Source of the DNA: Vibrio diazotrophicus
GTDB taxonomy: Bacteria > Pseudomonadota > Gammaproteobacteria > Enterobacterales > Vibrionaceae
Length of the DNA: 64,000 bases
Assembly: GCF_038452265.1 (NCBI RefSeq)
Contig: NZ_CP151842.1
Coordinates: 434,001 to 498,000, forward strand
Direction of reading: 5' to 3'
In this document: piece after piece, positions 1 to 7,247 of the stretch
How positions within the stretch are numbered: position 1 is the first letter of the stretch
Layout of the letters: every line of letters begins with the position of its first letter
Made by a program: the position numbers and the translations under genes
The notes under the pieces: generated by a model
Told to the model about the DNA's origin: nothing
Seen by the model: the letters and a program-made list of their open reading frames with translations, nothing else
The model's database searches: none

Positions 1-141
1 AGCTTTAACCAACGGTTGGAGATTACTTTAAAATTTTATAAATGACTATTTATTGATCTTAAATGAGTAAAAATTCAGTTGGTGATTTTTATTTGTGTGA
101 TTTTGATCGCTTTAAATTGTAATGCATTGCATCAATTTAGT

Positions 142-624
142 TCATTCTTCGCGCTGAATGTGTGCAAAGCTCGGGCAACAAAGCTGAATCAGGTCGTGAG
201 TTTGAAGGGCTATACCAGCCATTGAGGAGCCGCTACTGATGGTGACAACAGGTTGTTCAAGAATTTGATGATCAAAAATGACGGGCATTGACGTTTTAAG
301 CAAAAGAGGAGTCACTGTTCCAATTTGATATCCGGTGATTGATTCGACATCTTTCATATTTACGCACGTCATGCGTCGCCATTGCAGAAAGGTTCTAACT
401 TTTTTCGGATCAACACTCTTGTCTCCTTGAGCACAAGCTAGAGCTAGTTGACCGCCCATATCTCTAAGCAGGATGCACTTAACCATTTGATTTGGGGTGA
501 TACCACGCTGATTTGCCGCATCTTCAATGGTGGTCGCGGGTGTTTGATGATGCAGCAAGCGGAAAGCCACTTGCTGCTGCTCAAGGAATTGAGTGAGTTT
601 TGTCTCGCTAACTTTATTCGTCAT
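142..624 (-). CDS. YbaK/EbsC-family aminoacyl-tRNA deacylase-like protein
   Basis: This 160-residue protein looks like a stand-alone YbaK/ProRS-INS editing domain. The family hydrolyses mischarged tRNAs (for example Cys-tRNAPro) in the cytoplasm. Visible hallmarks are the N-terminal HHQTPATTIEDAA segment, the central MVKCILLRD stretch carrying the conserved lysine, and a C-terminal TISSGSSMAGIAL segment matching the glycine-rich binding loop. The start codon overlaps the last 11 bases of ygfZ on the same strand, so the two are probably co-transcribed and translationally coupled. The exact tRNA substrate cannot be told from sequence: YbaK, ProXp and EbsC subgroups are all possible. The family call is firm and the substrate is open. 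Confidence 0.85.
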   Translation of the reverse strand: MTNKVSETKLTQFLEQQQVAFRLLHHQTPATTIEDAANQRGITPNQMVKCILLRDMGGQLALACAQGDKSVDPKKVRTFLQWRRMTCVNMKDVESITGYQIGTVTPLLLKTSMPVIFDHQILEQPVVTISSGSSMAGIALQTHDLIQLCCPSFAHIQREE

Positions 625-1588
625 CGTTTAATGAATAAGGAAGCGCTTCGATGGTCCAGCGAGTGTCCGGTTGCGAAGACAGCCTGAATTCTGTGTCTTC
701 ATCTAAATTGTTTGGCAGTACGACTAAACCAATCGCTGTGTTATTAGCAAATGTGTAATGAACCATAAGTTGGCCTGCTGAACGCCAGTTTTCACCGACA
801 GAACGTTCCAACTGAACGACTTCATCACTGTTCAATGGCGATTCTATGTTGCCTTTGACGATATACATTGCACGCTTGTTAATACCACGGTATTTGGCAC
901 GAGCTACGGTTTCTTGGCCTGTATAGCAACCTTTGCTAAAGCTGATGCCATTTAGCGCTTGAAGGTTGAGTGCTTGAGGAATGTGCTCATTTTGCTCGGC
1001 TTGTGTTACCACAGGGTAAGCTTGCTCTATTTCAAATCTTGCCCAGAGTGTTTCATTAACTTTAGCGGCTTCAATACCATTGATTATCTTTTCTGCTTGC
1101 TCGCTATCAACCAATAGTAGCCAGCGTTGCGAATCAATTTTTACAGCACTTCCGCCTTCGATAGAGCGAACATCGCCACGAGTTTCGCTATGAGAATCAA
1201 TCCAAGCTTGGGCTTGTGCACCCATTAAACCCAGAGCAATATCGCTGCTGTGGGTTATCTCTGCTTTGGAGAAAATTGCATATTTCTTAAGTTCGCGCAG
1301 TTCTACGTCGATAGATGAAAGCGGCTGAAACATCGTATAACCACCGTTATGGTGGAAAATGCGAAAGACAGACCAGACTTTTCCTTTTGCGTCGCAATGT
1401 GCGCCGAAAGTCATTTGTTCAGCTTCCAGAGAAACCACGTTACAGGTAACTTGGCCTTGCAAATAAGACTTAGCATCTGTACCTACAATTTGAATAGCGC
1501 CCCAAGATGCTAGATGTGTGAGCATGAGCTCAGGCAAAGCGTCATCAGCATTGACAGATAGGGGAGAGAAAGTGTTTTTCCAATCCAT
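614..1588 (-). CDS. ygfZ: tRNA-modifying / Fe-S maintenance protein YgfZ
   Basis: Folate-binding, GcvT-like protein of the YgfZ/IBA57 family, which helps maintain certain Fe-S enzymes such as the tRNA methylthiotransferase MiaB. The diagnostic KGCYTGQE motif lies at about residues 219-226, containing the family's conserved cysteine. I place the start at the inner ATG (1588) because GGTGAG sits at good spacing before it; an ATG four codons upstream (1600) is the alternative. The gene is divergent from sdhE, and both products relate to Fe-S or flavoprotein function. Length (about 324 residues) is normal for the family. Confidence 0.93.
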   Translation of the reverse strand: MDWKNTFSPLSVNADDALPELMLTHLASWGAIQIVGTDAKSYLQGQVTCNVVSLEAEQMTFGAHCDAKGKVWSVFRIFHHNGGYTMFQPLSSIDVELRELKKYAIFSKAEITHSSDIALGLMGAQAQAWIDSHSETRGDVRSIEGGSAVKIDSQRWLLLVDSEQAEKIINGIEAAKVNETLWARFEIEQAYPVVTQAEQNEHIPQALNLQALNGISFSKGCYTGQETVARAKYRGINKRAMYIVKGNIESPLNSDEVVQLERSVGENWRSAGQLMVHYTFANNTAIGLVVLPNNLDEDTEFRLSSQPDTRWTIEALPYSLNDDE

Positions 1589-1753
1589 GATACTCACCAT
1601 AGTGAACGATATTGATCTATGGTAATCCGGATAAGTTTTTTTGTCAGCTTGATTGGGACTGTGATTGAGACCCTAGTTGATTTTTCTGTCTGTTGGTAGA
1701 CTTAGCAAAATTACCGTTTGTTAGCCCAAATAACTATAAAGTGAGAAAGGTAG

Positions 1754-2014
1754 ATGTATAACGCTGAAGAAAAAGCTCGAATTAAATGGGCATGTCGTCG
1801 TGGTATGTTGGAACTGGACGTCGTTATTATGCCATTTTTTGAAGAGTGCTTTGACTCCTTAACTGAATCCGAGCAGAAGGATTTTGTCTCTTTGTTGGAA
1901 TGTGATGACCCAGATTTGTTTACTTGGATTATGGGACATGGTCGCTCTGAAAACTTAGGGCACGCAGCTATCGTTGATCAAATTGTCGCTCATAACCTCA
2001 GCAAAGTCCGTTAA
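1754..2014 (+). CDS. sdhE: FAD assembly factor SdhE (YgfY/CptB)
   Basis: Small 86-residue protein of the SdhE/Sdh5 family, which promotes covalent flavinylation of succinate dehydrogenase (and fumarate reductase in enterics). The conserved RRGMLELD motif at residues 15-22 includes the RGxxE signature needed for flavinylation, followed by acidic segments and DPDLFTWI. A GAAAGG ribosome binding site sits just before the ATG. It overlaps ygfX by about 41 bases, the usual pairing, also described in E. coli as the CptBA toxin-antitoxin module. That toxin-antitoxin role is disputed in the literature and cannot be judged here. Confidence 0.95.
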   Translation: MYNAEEKARIKWACRRGMLELDVVIMPFFEECFDSLTESEQKDFVSLLECDDPDLFTWIMGHGRSENLGHAAIVDQIVAHNLSKVR

Positions 2015-2381
2015 GCTAGAACTCTGCTATTCCTATACTGCCCAAGTATTCGCTGCCATTTTTTTCATGGTGTTGATATGGGCAGTCATTGTTTCTGCCA
2101 TTCCTCTTACTGCCTCTGCGTGGTTATTATCTCTTTTCATATTGCGCCCGTTGAGTACTTTTCTGCCGGATTCTTTACACGGTTCTGTTGAGATTGGTTT
2201 TGATGGCTATTTAAAAATGAATAATCAAAAACAGTCTTTCCTGTCAGTCAGCGATCTTCATTCTTTTGCTTTCTTATCTTTTCACGCCAGAGGAAAACAT
2301 TGGTTGCTGTGGAGAGACAGTTGCGAGGAAGTGACTTACCGTCAGTTATTGGTGAGATTGAAAAGAAAACAGGAGCCTTAG
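1974..2381 (+). CDS. ygfX: Inner-membrane protein YgfX (CptA family)
   Basis: Small membrane protein of about 135 residues with two adjacent hydrophobic segments (about residues 24-60), followed by a cytoplasmic tail rich in basic residues. Its position directly after and overlapping sdhE identifies it as YgfX/CptA. In E. coli this protein is reported to affect cytoskeletal proteins FtsZ and MreB; here that is only family knowledge. The true start is uncertain: the ATG at 1974 lies inside sdhE without an obvious ribosome binding site, and a TTG at 1983 is also possible. The stop codon lies in the loop of a strong terminator. Confidence 0.8.
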   Translation: MIKLSLITSAKSVKLELCYSYTAQVFAAIFFMVLIWAVIVSAIPLTASAWLLSLFILRPLSTFLPDSLHGSVEIGFDGYLKMNNQKQSFLSVSDLHSFAFLSFHARGKHWLLWRDSCEEVTYRQLLVRLKRKQEP

Positions 2382-2398
2382 CTCCTGTTTTCTTTTTT
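2361..2398. terminator. Bidirectional intrinsic terminator between ygfX and nadB
   Basis: A perfect 16-bp stem (2361-2376 with 2381-2396) encloses the loop CTTA and is flanked by A-rich and T-rich tracts, so it can work in both directions for the convergent genes ygfX and nadB. The ygfX stop codon is at 2379-2381, so the hairpin begins inside the coding sequence. Confidence 0.9.
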
Positions 2399-2426
2399 AG
2401 ACATGATGCTTTTGCTTAAAGAAGGG

Positions 2427-4040
2427 TTACTCTTTTGGCGAAAGAATTGTCGGGCCACTATTTTCTAACTGGTCTGGGTAATCCAAGGTGTAATGCAATC
2501 CGCGACTTTCTTTACGTTGCATTGCGCAGCGCACCATCAGTTCAGCCACCTGCAATAGGTTACGCAGTTCAAGCAAGTTGTTGGAAACTCGGAAATTGCT
2601 GTAGTATTCCTGCGTTTCTTGTTGTAGCAACTGGATGCGGCGTAGTGCTCGCTCTAAACGTTTATCTGTGCGCACAATACCCATGTAATCCCACATAAAC
2701 AGACGCAGTTCGTGCCAGTTATGCTGGATCACAACTTCCTCGTCAGAGCTGGTTACTTGGCTCTCATCCCAAACAGGAACCGATGGTGGCATGTCGATAT
2801 TCTTAATGTTTTTAACAATATCTTTCGCCGCAGACCAAGCATAAACCACACATTCCAACAGTGAGTTTGAAGCCATGCGGTTTGCACCATGCAGACCGGT
2901 ATAGCTAACTTCACCAATTGCATAGAGGTGTTTGAGGTCAGTTTGACCTTGTTGGTTTACCATGACACCACCACAGGTGTAGTGCGCAGCCGGGACAATT
3001 GGAATTGGCTCTTTGGTGATATCAATACCCAAATCCATCAGACGGCGATAAATAGTCGGGAAGTGTTTTTCAATAAAATCCGAAGGCTTATGGCTGATGT
3101 CGAGATACATACAGTCTGCACCCAAGCGTTTCATTTCAAAGTCGATAGCTCGAGCCACCACATCACGTGGTGCCAGCTCTGCACGCTCATCAAAATCAAG
3201 CATAAAGCGAGAACCATCGGGACGACGCAGGTAAGCTCCTTCGCCACGAAGTGCTTCAGTTAAAAGGAAGTTGCGAGCCTCAGGATGGTACAAACAAGTA
3301 GGGTGGAACTGGTTAAATTCTAAGTTCGCCACGCGGCAGCCTGCACGCCAAGCGATAGCAACACCATCACCGGAGGAAACATCAGGATTTGAGGTATATT
3401 GATAAACTTTCGAAGAACCACCAGTTGCAAGAACCACGTATTTAGCACGAATGCTTTCAACGTGCTCTTCATTACGGTTCCAAACATACGCACCAATGAC
3501 TTTATTTTTATCGCCACCGACTTTGTCTTCGGTAATCAGATCTAACGCGTTGTAGCGTTCAAAAATAGAGATGTTTGGATGTTGGTGTGCATTGTCCTGC
3601 AATGAAGTTTGCATTGCCATACCGGTTGCATCAGCAGCATGAAGGATTCGACGGTGGCTATGGCCGCCTTCACGGGTTAAGTGATAACGAGGGTTGTCAT
3701 CGTCGTCATCACAGTCTTCTTCTTTATCGAATGGTACACCACCGTCGATCAGCCACTGCACACACTCTTTTGCATGTTCAGCGATAAAGCGAACGGTCTT
3801 TTCTTCACAGATACCATCGCCAGCGATGAGCGTATCCTGAACATGAGAATCAATACTGTCAGATTCATCAAATACAGCGGCAATGCCACCTTGAGCGTAG
3901 AAAGTTGCACCTTCACTACGAGGTCCTTTACTCAGTACGATGACTTTGCAATGTTTTGCGATACGCAAAGCTAACGACAAGCCTGCTGCACCGCTCCCTA
4001 TCACTAATACATCACATTGATGCTCTCGGTTTTCGTTCAT
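2427..4040 (-). CDS. nadB: L-aspartate oxidase
   Basis: FAD-dependent oxidase making iminoaspartate from aspartate, the first step of de novo NAD synthesis with NadA. The protein has 537 residues, the family norm. The N-terminal dinucleotide-binding motif VIGSGAAGLSLAL (about 13-25) and the FAD-site segments YAQGGIAAV, REGGHSHRRI and HGANRMASNSLLE are intact, as is the C-terminal helical domain (MRCAMQRKESRG). It is divergent from rpoE, the same arrangement as in enterics. NadC, a later enzyme of the pathway, is encoded about 50 kb away in this window. Confidence 0.97.
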   Translation of the reverse strand: MNENREHQCDVLVIGSGAAGLSLALRIAKHCKVIVLSKGPRSEGATFYAQGGIAAVFDESDSIDSHVQDTLIAGDGICEEKTVRFIAEHAKECVQWLIDGGVPFDKEEDCDDDDDNPRYHLTREGGHSHRRILHAADATGMAMQTSLQDNAHQHPNISIFERYNALDLITEDKVGGDKNKVIGAYVWNRNEEHVESIRAKYVVLATGGSSKVYQYTSNPDVSSGDGVAIAWRAGCRVANLEFNQFHPTCLYHPEARNFLLTEALRGEGAYLRRPDGSRFMLDFDERAELAPRDVVARAIDFEMKRLGADCMYLDISHKPSDFIEKHFPTIYRRLMDLGIDITKEPIPIVPAAHYTCGGVMVNQQGQTDLKHLYAIGEVSYTGLHGANRMASNSLLECVVYAWSAAKDIVKNIKNIDMPPSVPVWDESQVTSSDEEVVIQHNWHELRLFMWDYMGIVRTDKRLERALRRIQLLQQETQEYYSNFRVSNNLLELRNLLQVAELMVRCAMQRKESRGLHYTLDYPDQLENSGPTILSPKE

Positions 4041-4465
4041 AAAACTTTTAAATTCCCGAACTATAGTAGAATCGTCCTACTCTATATTGAAATTTTTCAC
4101 TTGCTGATTTGATGAGCCTGATTGAAAAAGAGCGTCATACCAATGACTAAACTATAAGATGAATCAAGCAATTAGGAAACCGAGCTACGTGAGTCCCGCA
4201 TTTATAATGTGTTTAAAAAATAATAGTTTTTAAAAGCTATTGTTTTTATAGATTTGTATCCGCAAAATCGTTTCGGGGTTACAAACCTCGATTACATCAC
4301 ATTGTGCATTATGTTTGGCAATTAAATTAACACATAATTGAACTTTATCTTTTTTACTGAGTCACAATAGTGCTCATGTAAACAGTGGTGTCAATACTAC
4401 ATTCTGGATAATTAAAGCCCATATCTGAGAAGGTAAGGGAGATAACAATAGGAGTAACCGCTCGA
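4041..4465. other. Divergent nadB / rpoE intergenic region (425 bp)
   Basis: AT-rich regulatory region without a plausible gene. Near nadB there is a 5-bp inverted repeat, AGTAG/CTACT (4065-4081), placed where a nadB promoter or operator would be. An imperfect palindrome CGGGGTT-ACA-AACCTCG lies at 4274-4290. The rpoE-proximal part holds a good sigma-E promoter match, listed separately. No ORF of credible length or small-RNA-like hairpin with a T tract was seen. Confidence 0.6.
4340..4367 (+). promoter_or_regulatory. Putative sigma-E promoter of the rpoE operon
   Basis: GAACTT at 4340-4345 matches the sigma-E -35 consensus GGAACTT. After 15 bases comes GTCACAA (4361-4367), close to the sigma-E -10 form GTCnAA. 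It lies about 100 bp before the rpoE start, where autoregulated rpoE promoters are found in other gammaproteobacteria. The assignment is by consensus only. Confidence 0.65.
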
Positions 4466-5038
4466 ATGAACGAGCAGCTAACCGATCAAGTATTGATTGA
4501 GCGAGTTCAGAATGGAGATAAGCAAGCATTTAATCTTTTAGTTTTGAAATATCAAAATAAAGTCTGCAATCTTATTTCTAGGTACGTGAGCAATTCAGGA
4601 GATGTTGCTGATGTAGCACAAGAGGCTTTTATTAAGGCTTATCGCGCTATACCAACCTTTAGAGGTGAAAGTGCGTTCTACACTTGGCTATATCGTATTG
4701 CTGTCAATACCGCGAAAAATCACATCGTAGCCCAAGGGCGTAGGCCTCCAGCCACCGATGTTGATGCTGAAGAAGCTGAATTTTACGAAACAAACAATGC
4801 GTTAAAAGAAATATCGAACCCTGAGAACATTACGCTGTCGAAAGAACTGAAGAAGGCAGTGTTTAGTGCGATAGACGCGTTGCCTGAGGATTTAAAAACA
4901 GCAATGACTTTACGAGAGCTGGAAGGCTTAAGTTATGAAGACATTGCTGAAATTATGGATTGCCCTGTTGGTACGGTACGTTCTCGTATATTCCGTGCTC
5001 GTGAGGCGGTAGAAAAGAGAATCAAATCTCTTTTGTAG
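4466..5038 (+). CDS. rpoE: RNA polymerase sigma factor RpoE (sigma-E)
   Basis: ECF sigma factor of 190 residues directing the envelope-stress regulon. Sigma region 2 is visible in DVAQEAFIKAYRAI plus the WLYRIAVNTAKN segment, and region 4 in LRELEGLSYEDIAEIMDCP followed by VGTVRSRIFRARE, the -35 recognition helix-turn-helix. It is first in an operon with its own anti-sigma factor rseA and the regulators rseB and rseC. RpoE should be held inactive at the membrane by RseA and released by DegS/RseP proteolysis when outer-membrane proteins misfold. In vibrios it is important for outer membrane integrity and host colonisation. Confidence 0.98.
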   Translation: MNEQLTDQVLIERVQNGDKQAFNLLVLKYQNKVCNLISRYVSNSGDVADVAQEAFIKAYRAIPTFRGESAFYTWLYRIAVNTAKNHIVAQGRRPPATDVDAEEAEFYETNNALKEISNPENITLSKELKKAVFSAIDALPEDLKTAMTLRELEGLSYEDIAEIMDCPVGTVRSRIFRAREAVEKRIKSLL

Positions 5039-5086
5039 CGTTGGAACCAGTAAGACCCCAGTAATTGGAAAATAATGGTGAAAATA

Positions 5087-5704
5087 ATGGCGGACAAACA
5101 ACAACTTTCAGCTCTCATGGATGGAGAGATGGTCGACAAGTTGCTAATTCAAGAATTAGCCAACGATCGTGAAAGTATCGAAACGTGGAAGAATTACCAC
5201 TTGATTGGTGATGTAATGCGTGGCGATGCACCCGAAAGACCTGAATGGAATATCGCTGAAAGTGTGGCATTAGCGTTGGAAAATGAACCAGCTCATACCC
5301 CATACAATACCAATGTTACCGATTTAGATAGTATGCGAGTGTCAGAGGAACAACCTGCACCGCATAAAGCGCGCCGACAACTACCAAAATGGTTATCGCC
5401 GTTTGGTCAGGTGGCGGTTGCTGCTTGTGTGTCTTTGATTGCTATCATCGGTGTTCAACAATATGGTGCAAGTGGTTCTTCAGCTGCGGATCAACCTTTT
5501 CCCGTACTGCAAACAGTTCCTTTATCTGGCAGTGTAGAACCTGTGAGTCTGACTCGTGAGTCAGTAAGACCAAGTATAGAATCAAATGCTCAGGAGCAGC
5601 GTCGTCGTGTTAACGCTATGCTTCAGGATTATGAACTGCAACTGAGATTAAACAGTGAGGGCTTGGGACAACACCAAGACTCAATCGAACCGGTAACTGA
5701 ATGA
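5087..5704 (+). CDS. rseA: Sigma-E anti-sigma factor RseA
   Basis: Single-pass inner membrane anti-sigma factor of about 205 residues. The N-terminal cytoplasmic domain begins with KQQLSALMDGE, the RseA/MucA signature that binds RpoE. A transmembrane helix (VAVAACVSLIAIIGV, about residues 108-122) is followed by a periplasmic domain that binds RseB. I choose the ATG at 5087 because GGTGA precedes it by five bases; the ATG four codons upstream (5075) has a poorer context. The end overlaps rseB by four bases (ATGA), indicating translational coupling. Regulated proteolysis of this protein is the known switch for sigma-E. Confidence 0.95.
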   Translation: MADKQQLSALMDGEMVDKLLIQELANDRESIETWKNYHLIGDVMRGDAPERPEWNIAESVALALENEPAHTPYNTNVTDLDSMRVSEEQPAPHKARRQLPKWLSPFGQVAVAACVSLIAIIGVQQYGASGSSAADQPFPVLQTVPLSGSVEPVSLTRESVRPSIESNAQEQRRRVNAMLQDYELQLRLNSEGLGQHQDSIEPVTE

Positions 5705-6666
5705 AAAAATTTCTGATCAGTGTGTTGGCGCTGTTCAGTTTGAGCTCTACTTCAGCCTTTGCAGAGGACGAATCTGCAGAGGCTTTATTGCATCAAATGA
5801 ACGAGGCCAGTCAACATCTCAATTATGAACTGTCTTATATCCTGATTAAGAAAAACAGTATTGAACCTTTGCTGTATCGTCATGCTCGACATGAGCAGAA
5901 GGAATACGCTCATCTTGTTTATTTGAGCGGCCCTATGCGTGAAGTTTTTCAGCGTGATAATGAAGTGAGCTACATTGAACCTGGAGTAGAACCTTTCACT
6001 ATCGAATCTGGTAACATGGTTGCTCCAACCATACCAATGCTCAATAGCAATGTTACTGAGCTTAGCCAGTTTTACGACTTCGTTAAAATGGGACGAGCGC
6101 GTGAAGCGGGAACCCCTTGCCAAGTGGTGCGCATTGTTCCTAAAGACGGTTTAAGATATTCCTACATGCTTTGGGTGGACGAGAAAACACACCTGCCGTT
6201 GCGGGCTGATCTTGTTGATCGTTACGGTGAAGTATTAGAGCAATATCGATCGATCTCTTACTCAGTCAGTGACAAACTGGCAGAGTTGATGGCAGGTTTT
6301 GATAATGTTCAACTGCCGGAAGTGCTATCCTTACCTAAAAGTAAGGTAAACGAGACATTCTGGTCGGTAGGGTGGAAGCCGGATGGCTTCAAATCTGTCA
6401 ATCTCAATCGCTACCGAATGATCAATACTGAAAGAGTGGTCGAGAATCAGATGTTCTCAGACGGTTTATTCAGTTTCTCTGTCTATGTTTCTTCTAGTGA
6501 TGAACACTCACTGCAAGGACAGTTGGTAAGGCAGGGGCGTCGTACTTTACAAACGTTTATTAAGGGTGATCGTGAGGTTTCTGTTGTGGGTGATATTCCA
6601 CCAGAGACGGCTAAACGTATTGCTCAATCGGTTGTATTTGATAATTCCAAGGCTACACCACAATGA
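5701..6666 (+). CDS. rseB: Periplasmic sigma-E regulator RseB (MucB family)
   Basis: The 321-residue protein starts with a clear signal peptide (about residues 1-21, cleaved after SAFA). Its two domains resemble MucB/RseB: a large lipoprotein-carrier-like N-terminal domain and a smaller C-terminal domain of about 100 residues that contacts RseA. In E. coli it protects RseA from DegS and senses lipopolysaccharide or mislocalised lipoprotein. The gene overlaps rseA and rseC by four bases at each end, so the three regulators are tightly coupled. Confidence 0.95.
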   Translation: MKKFLISVLALFSLSSTSAFAEDESAEALLHQMNEASQHLNYELSYILIKKNSIEPLLYRHARHEQKEYAHLVYLSGPMREVFQRDNEVSYIEPGVEPFTIESGNMVAPTIPMLNSNVTELSQFYDFVKMGRAREAGTPCQVVRIVPKDGLRYSYMLWVDEKTHLPLRADLVDRYGEVLEQYRSISYSVSDKLAELMAGFDNVQLPEVLSLPKSKVNETFWSVGWKPDGFKSVNLNRYRMINTERVVENQMFSDGLFSFSVYVSSSDEHSLQGQLVRQGRRTLQTFIKGDREVSVVGDIPPETAKRIAQSVVFDNSKATPQ

Positions 6667-7133
6667 TGACAGCACTTGCCACAGTGATGGCTGTACAAAC
6701 AAAAGAACAAGGTTTTCATGTTGAGCTAAGTTGCGAACAGAAAACCAGTTGCAGCAGCTGCTCATCGGCGAAAAGCTGTGGTACAGGCATTGTGTCTAAA
6801 GCAATTGGTGGTAAGTCATTACGCTGGCATTTAGATACGGATAAGAGCGTATCTCAAGGTCAGGTGGTTGAAATTGGTTTTCCAGAAAAAAGCCTGTTGC
6901 AGTCCGCTGCGTTGGTTTATTTAGTCCCTCTATTAATGATGATCCTTGGTGCCTGGCTTGCTGACAGCTGGCTTGCCCCCATGCTCGGTATGGGAGAAGG
7001 GATCATCATTTTAACTTCACTTGTCTTTATCGGTTTAGGTATACGCCTTGCTAAAACTTGGTCTGGCTCGCTGGAAAAGCGTACAGAGCAAGAAGTTGTT
7101 CTGCTAAGAGTGCTTGGAGAGCCAATTGCCTAA
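6663..7133 (+). CDS. rseC: Membrane protein RseC, sigma-E / redox modulator
   Basis: A 156-residue inner membrane protein. The N-terminal region carries the RseC cysteine motif CX5CX2CX5C at C24, C30, C33 and C39. Two hydrophobic helices follow (about 79-100 and 106-125), then a short basic tail. It is the last gene of the rpoE operon. In enterics RseC is a mild positive modulator of sigma-E and is linked to reduction of SoxR; the E. coli protein interacts with the Rsx system. The cysteines suggest a bound metal or Fe-S centre, not shown here. Confidence 0.93.
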   Translation: MMTALATVMAVQTKEQGFHVELSCEQKTSCSSCSSAKSCGTGIVSKAIGGKSLRWHLDTDKSVSQGQVVEIGFPEKSLLQSAALVYLVPLLMMILGAWLADSWLAPMLGMGEGIIILTSLVFIGLGIRLAKTWSGSLEKRTEQEVVLLRVLGEPIA

Positions 7134-7247
7134 ATTATGATGCGATCCCAAAGGAAATTGGGTAGAATCGCCCAACTTGAATGAAAGGGCACTTCAAATC
7201 GCCTTTCATATGTCCTAATTTGCAAAGAGTTTAGTCATCCCAAACCT

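Noticed and set aside
95..110. CRP-like sequence TGTGATTTTGATCGC near the left edge
   Set aside because: Only one arm fits the consensus and the downstream gene, if any, is not in the window.
2889..3263. Plus-strand open frame of 124 codons inside nadB
   Set aside because: It lies fully opposite a well-conserved gene, has no ribosome site and no recognisable domain; it is a shadow frame.
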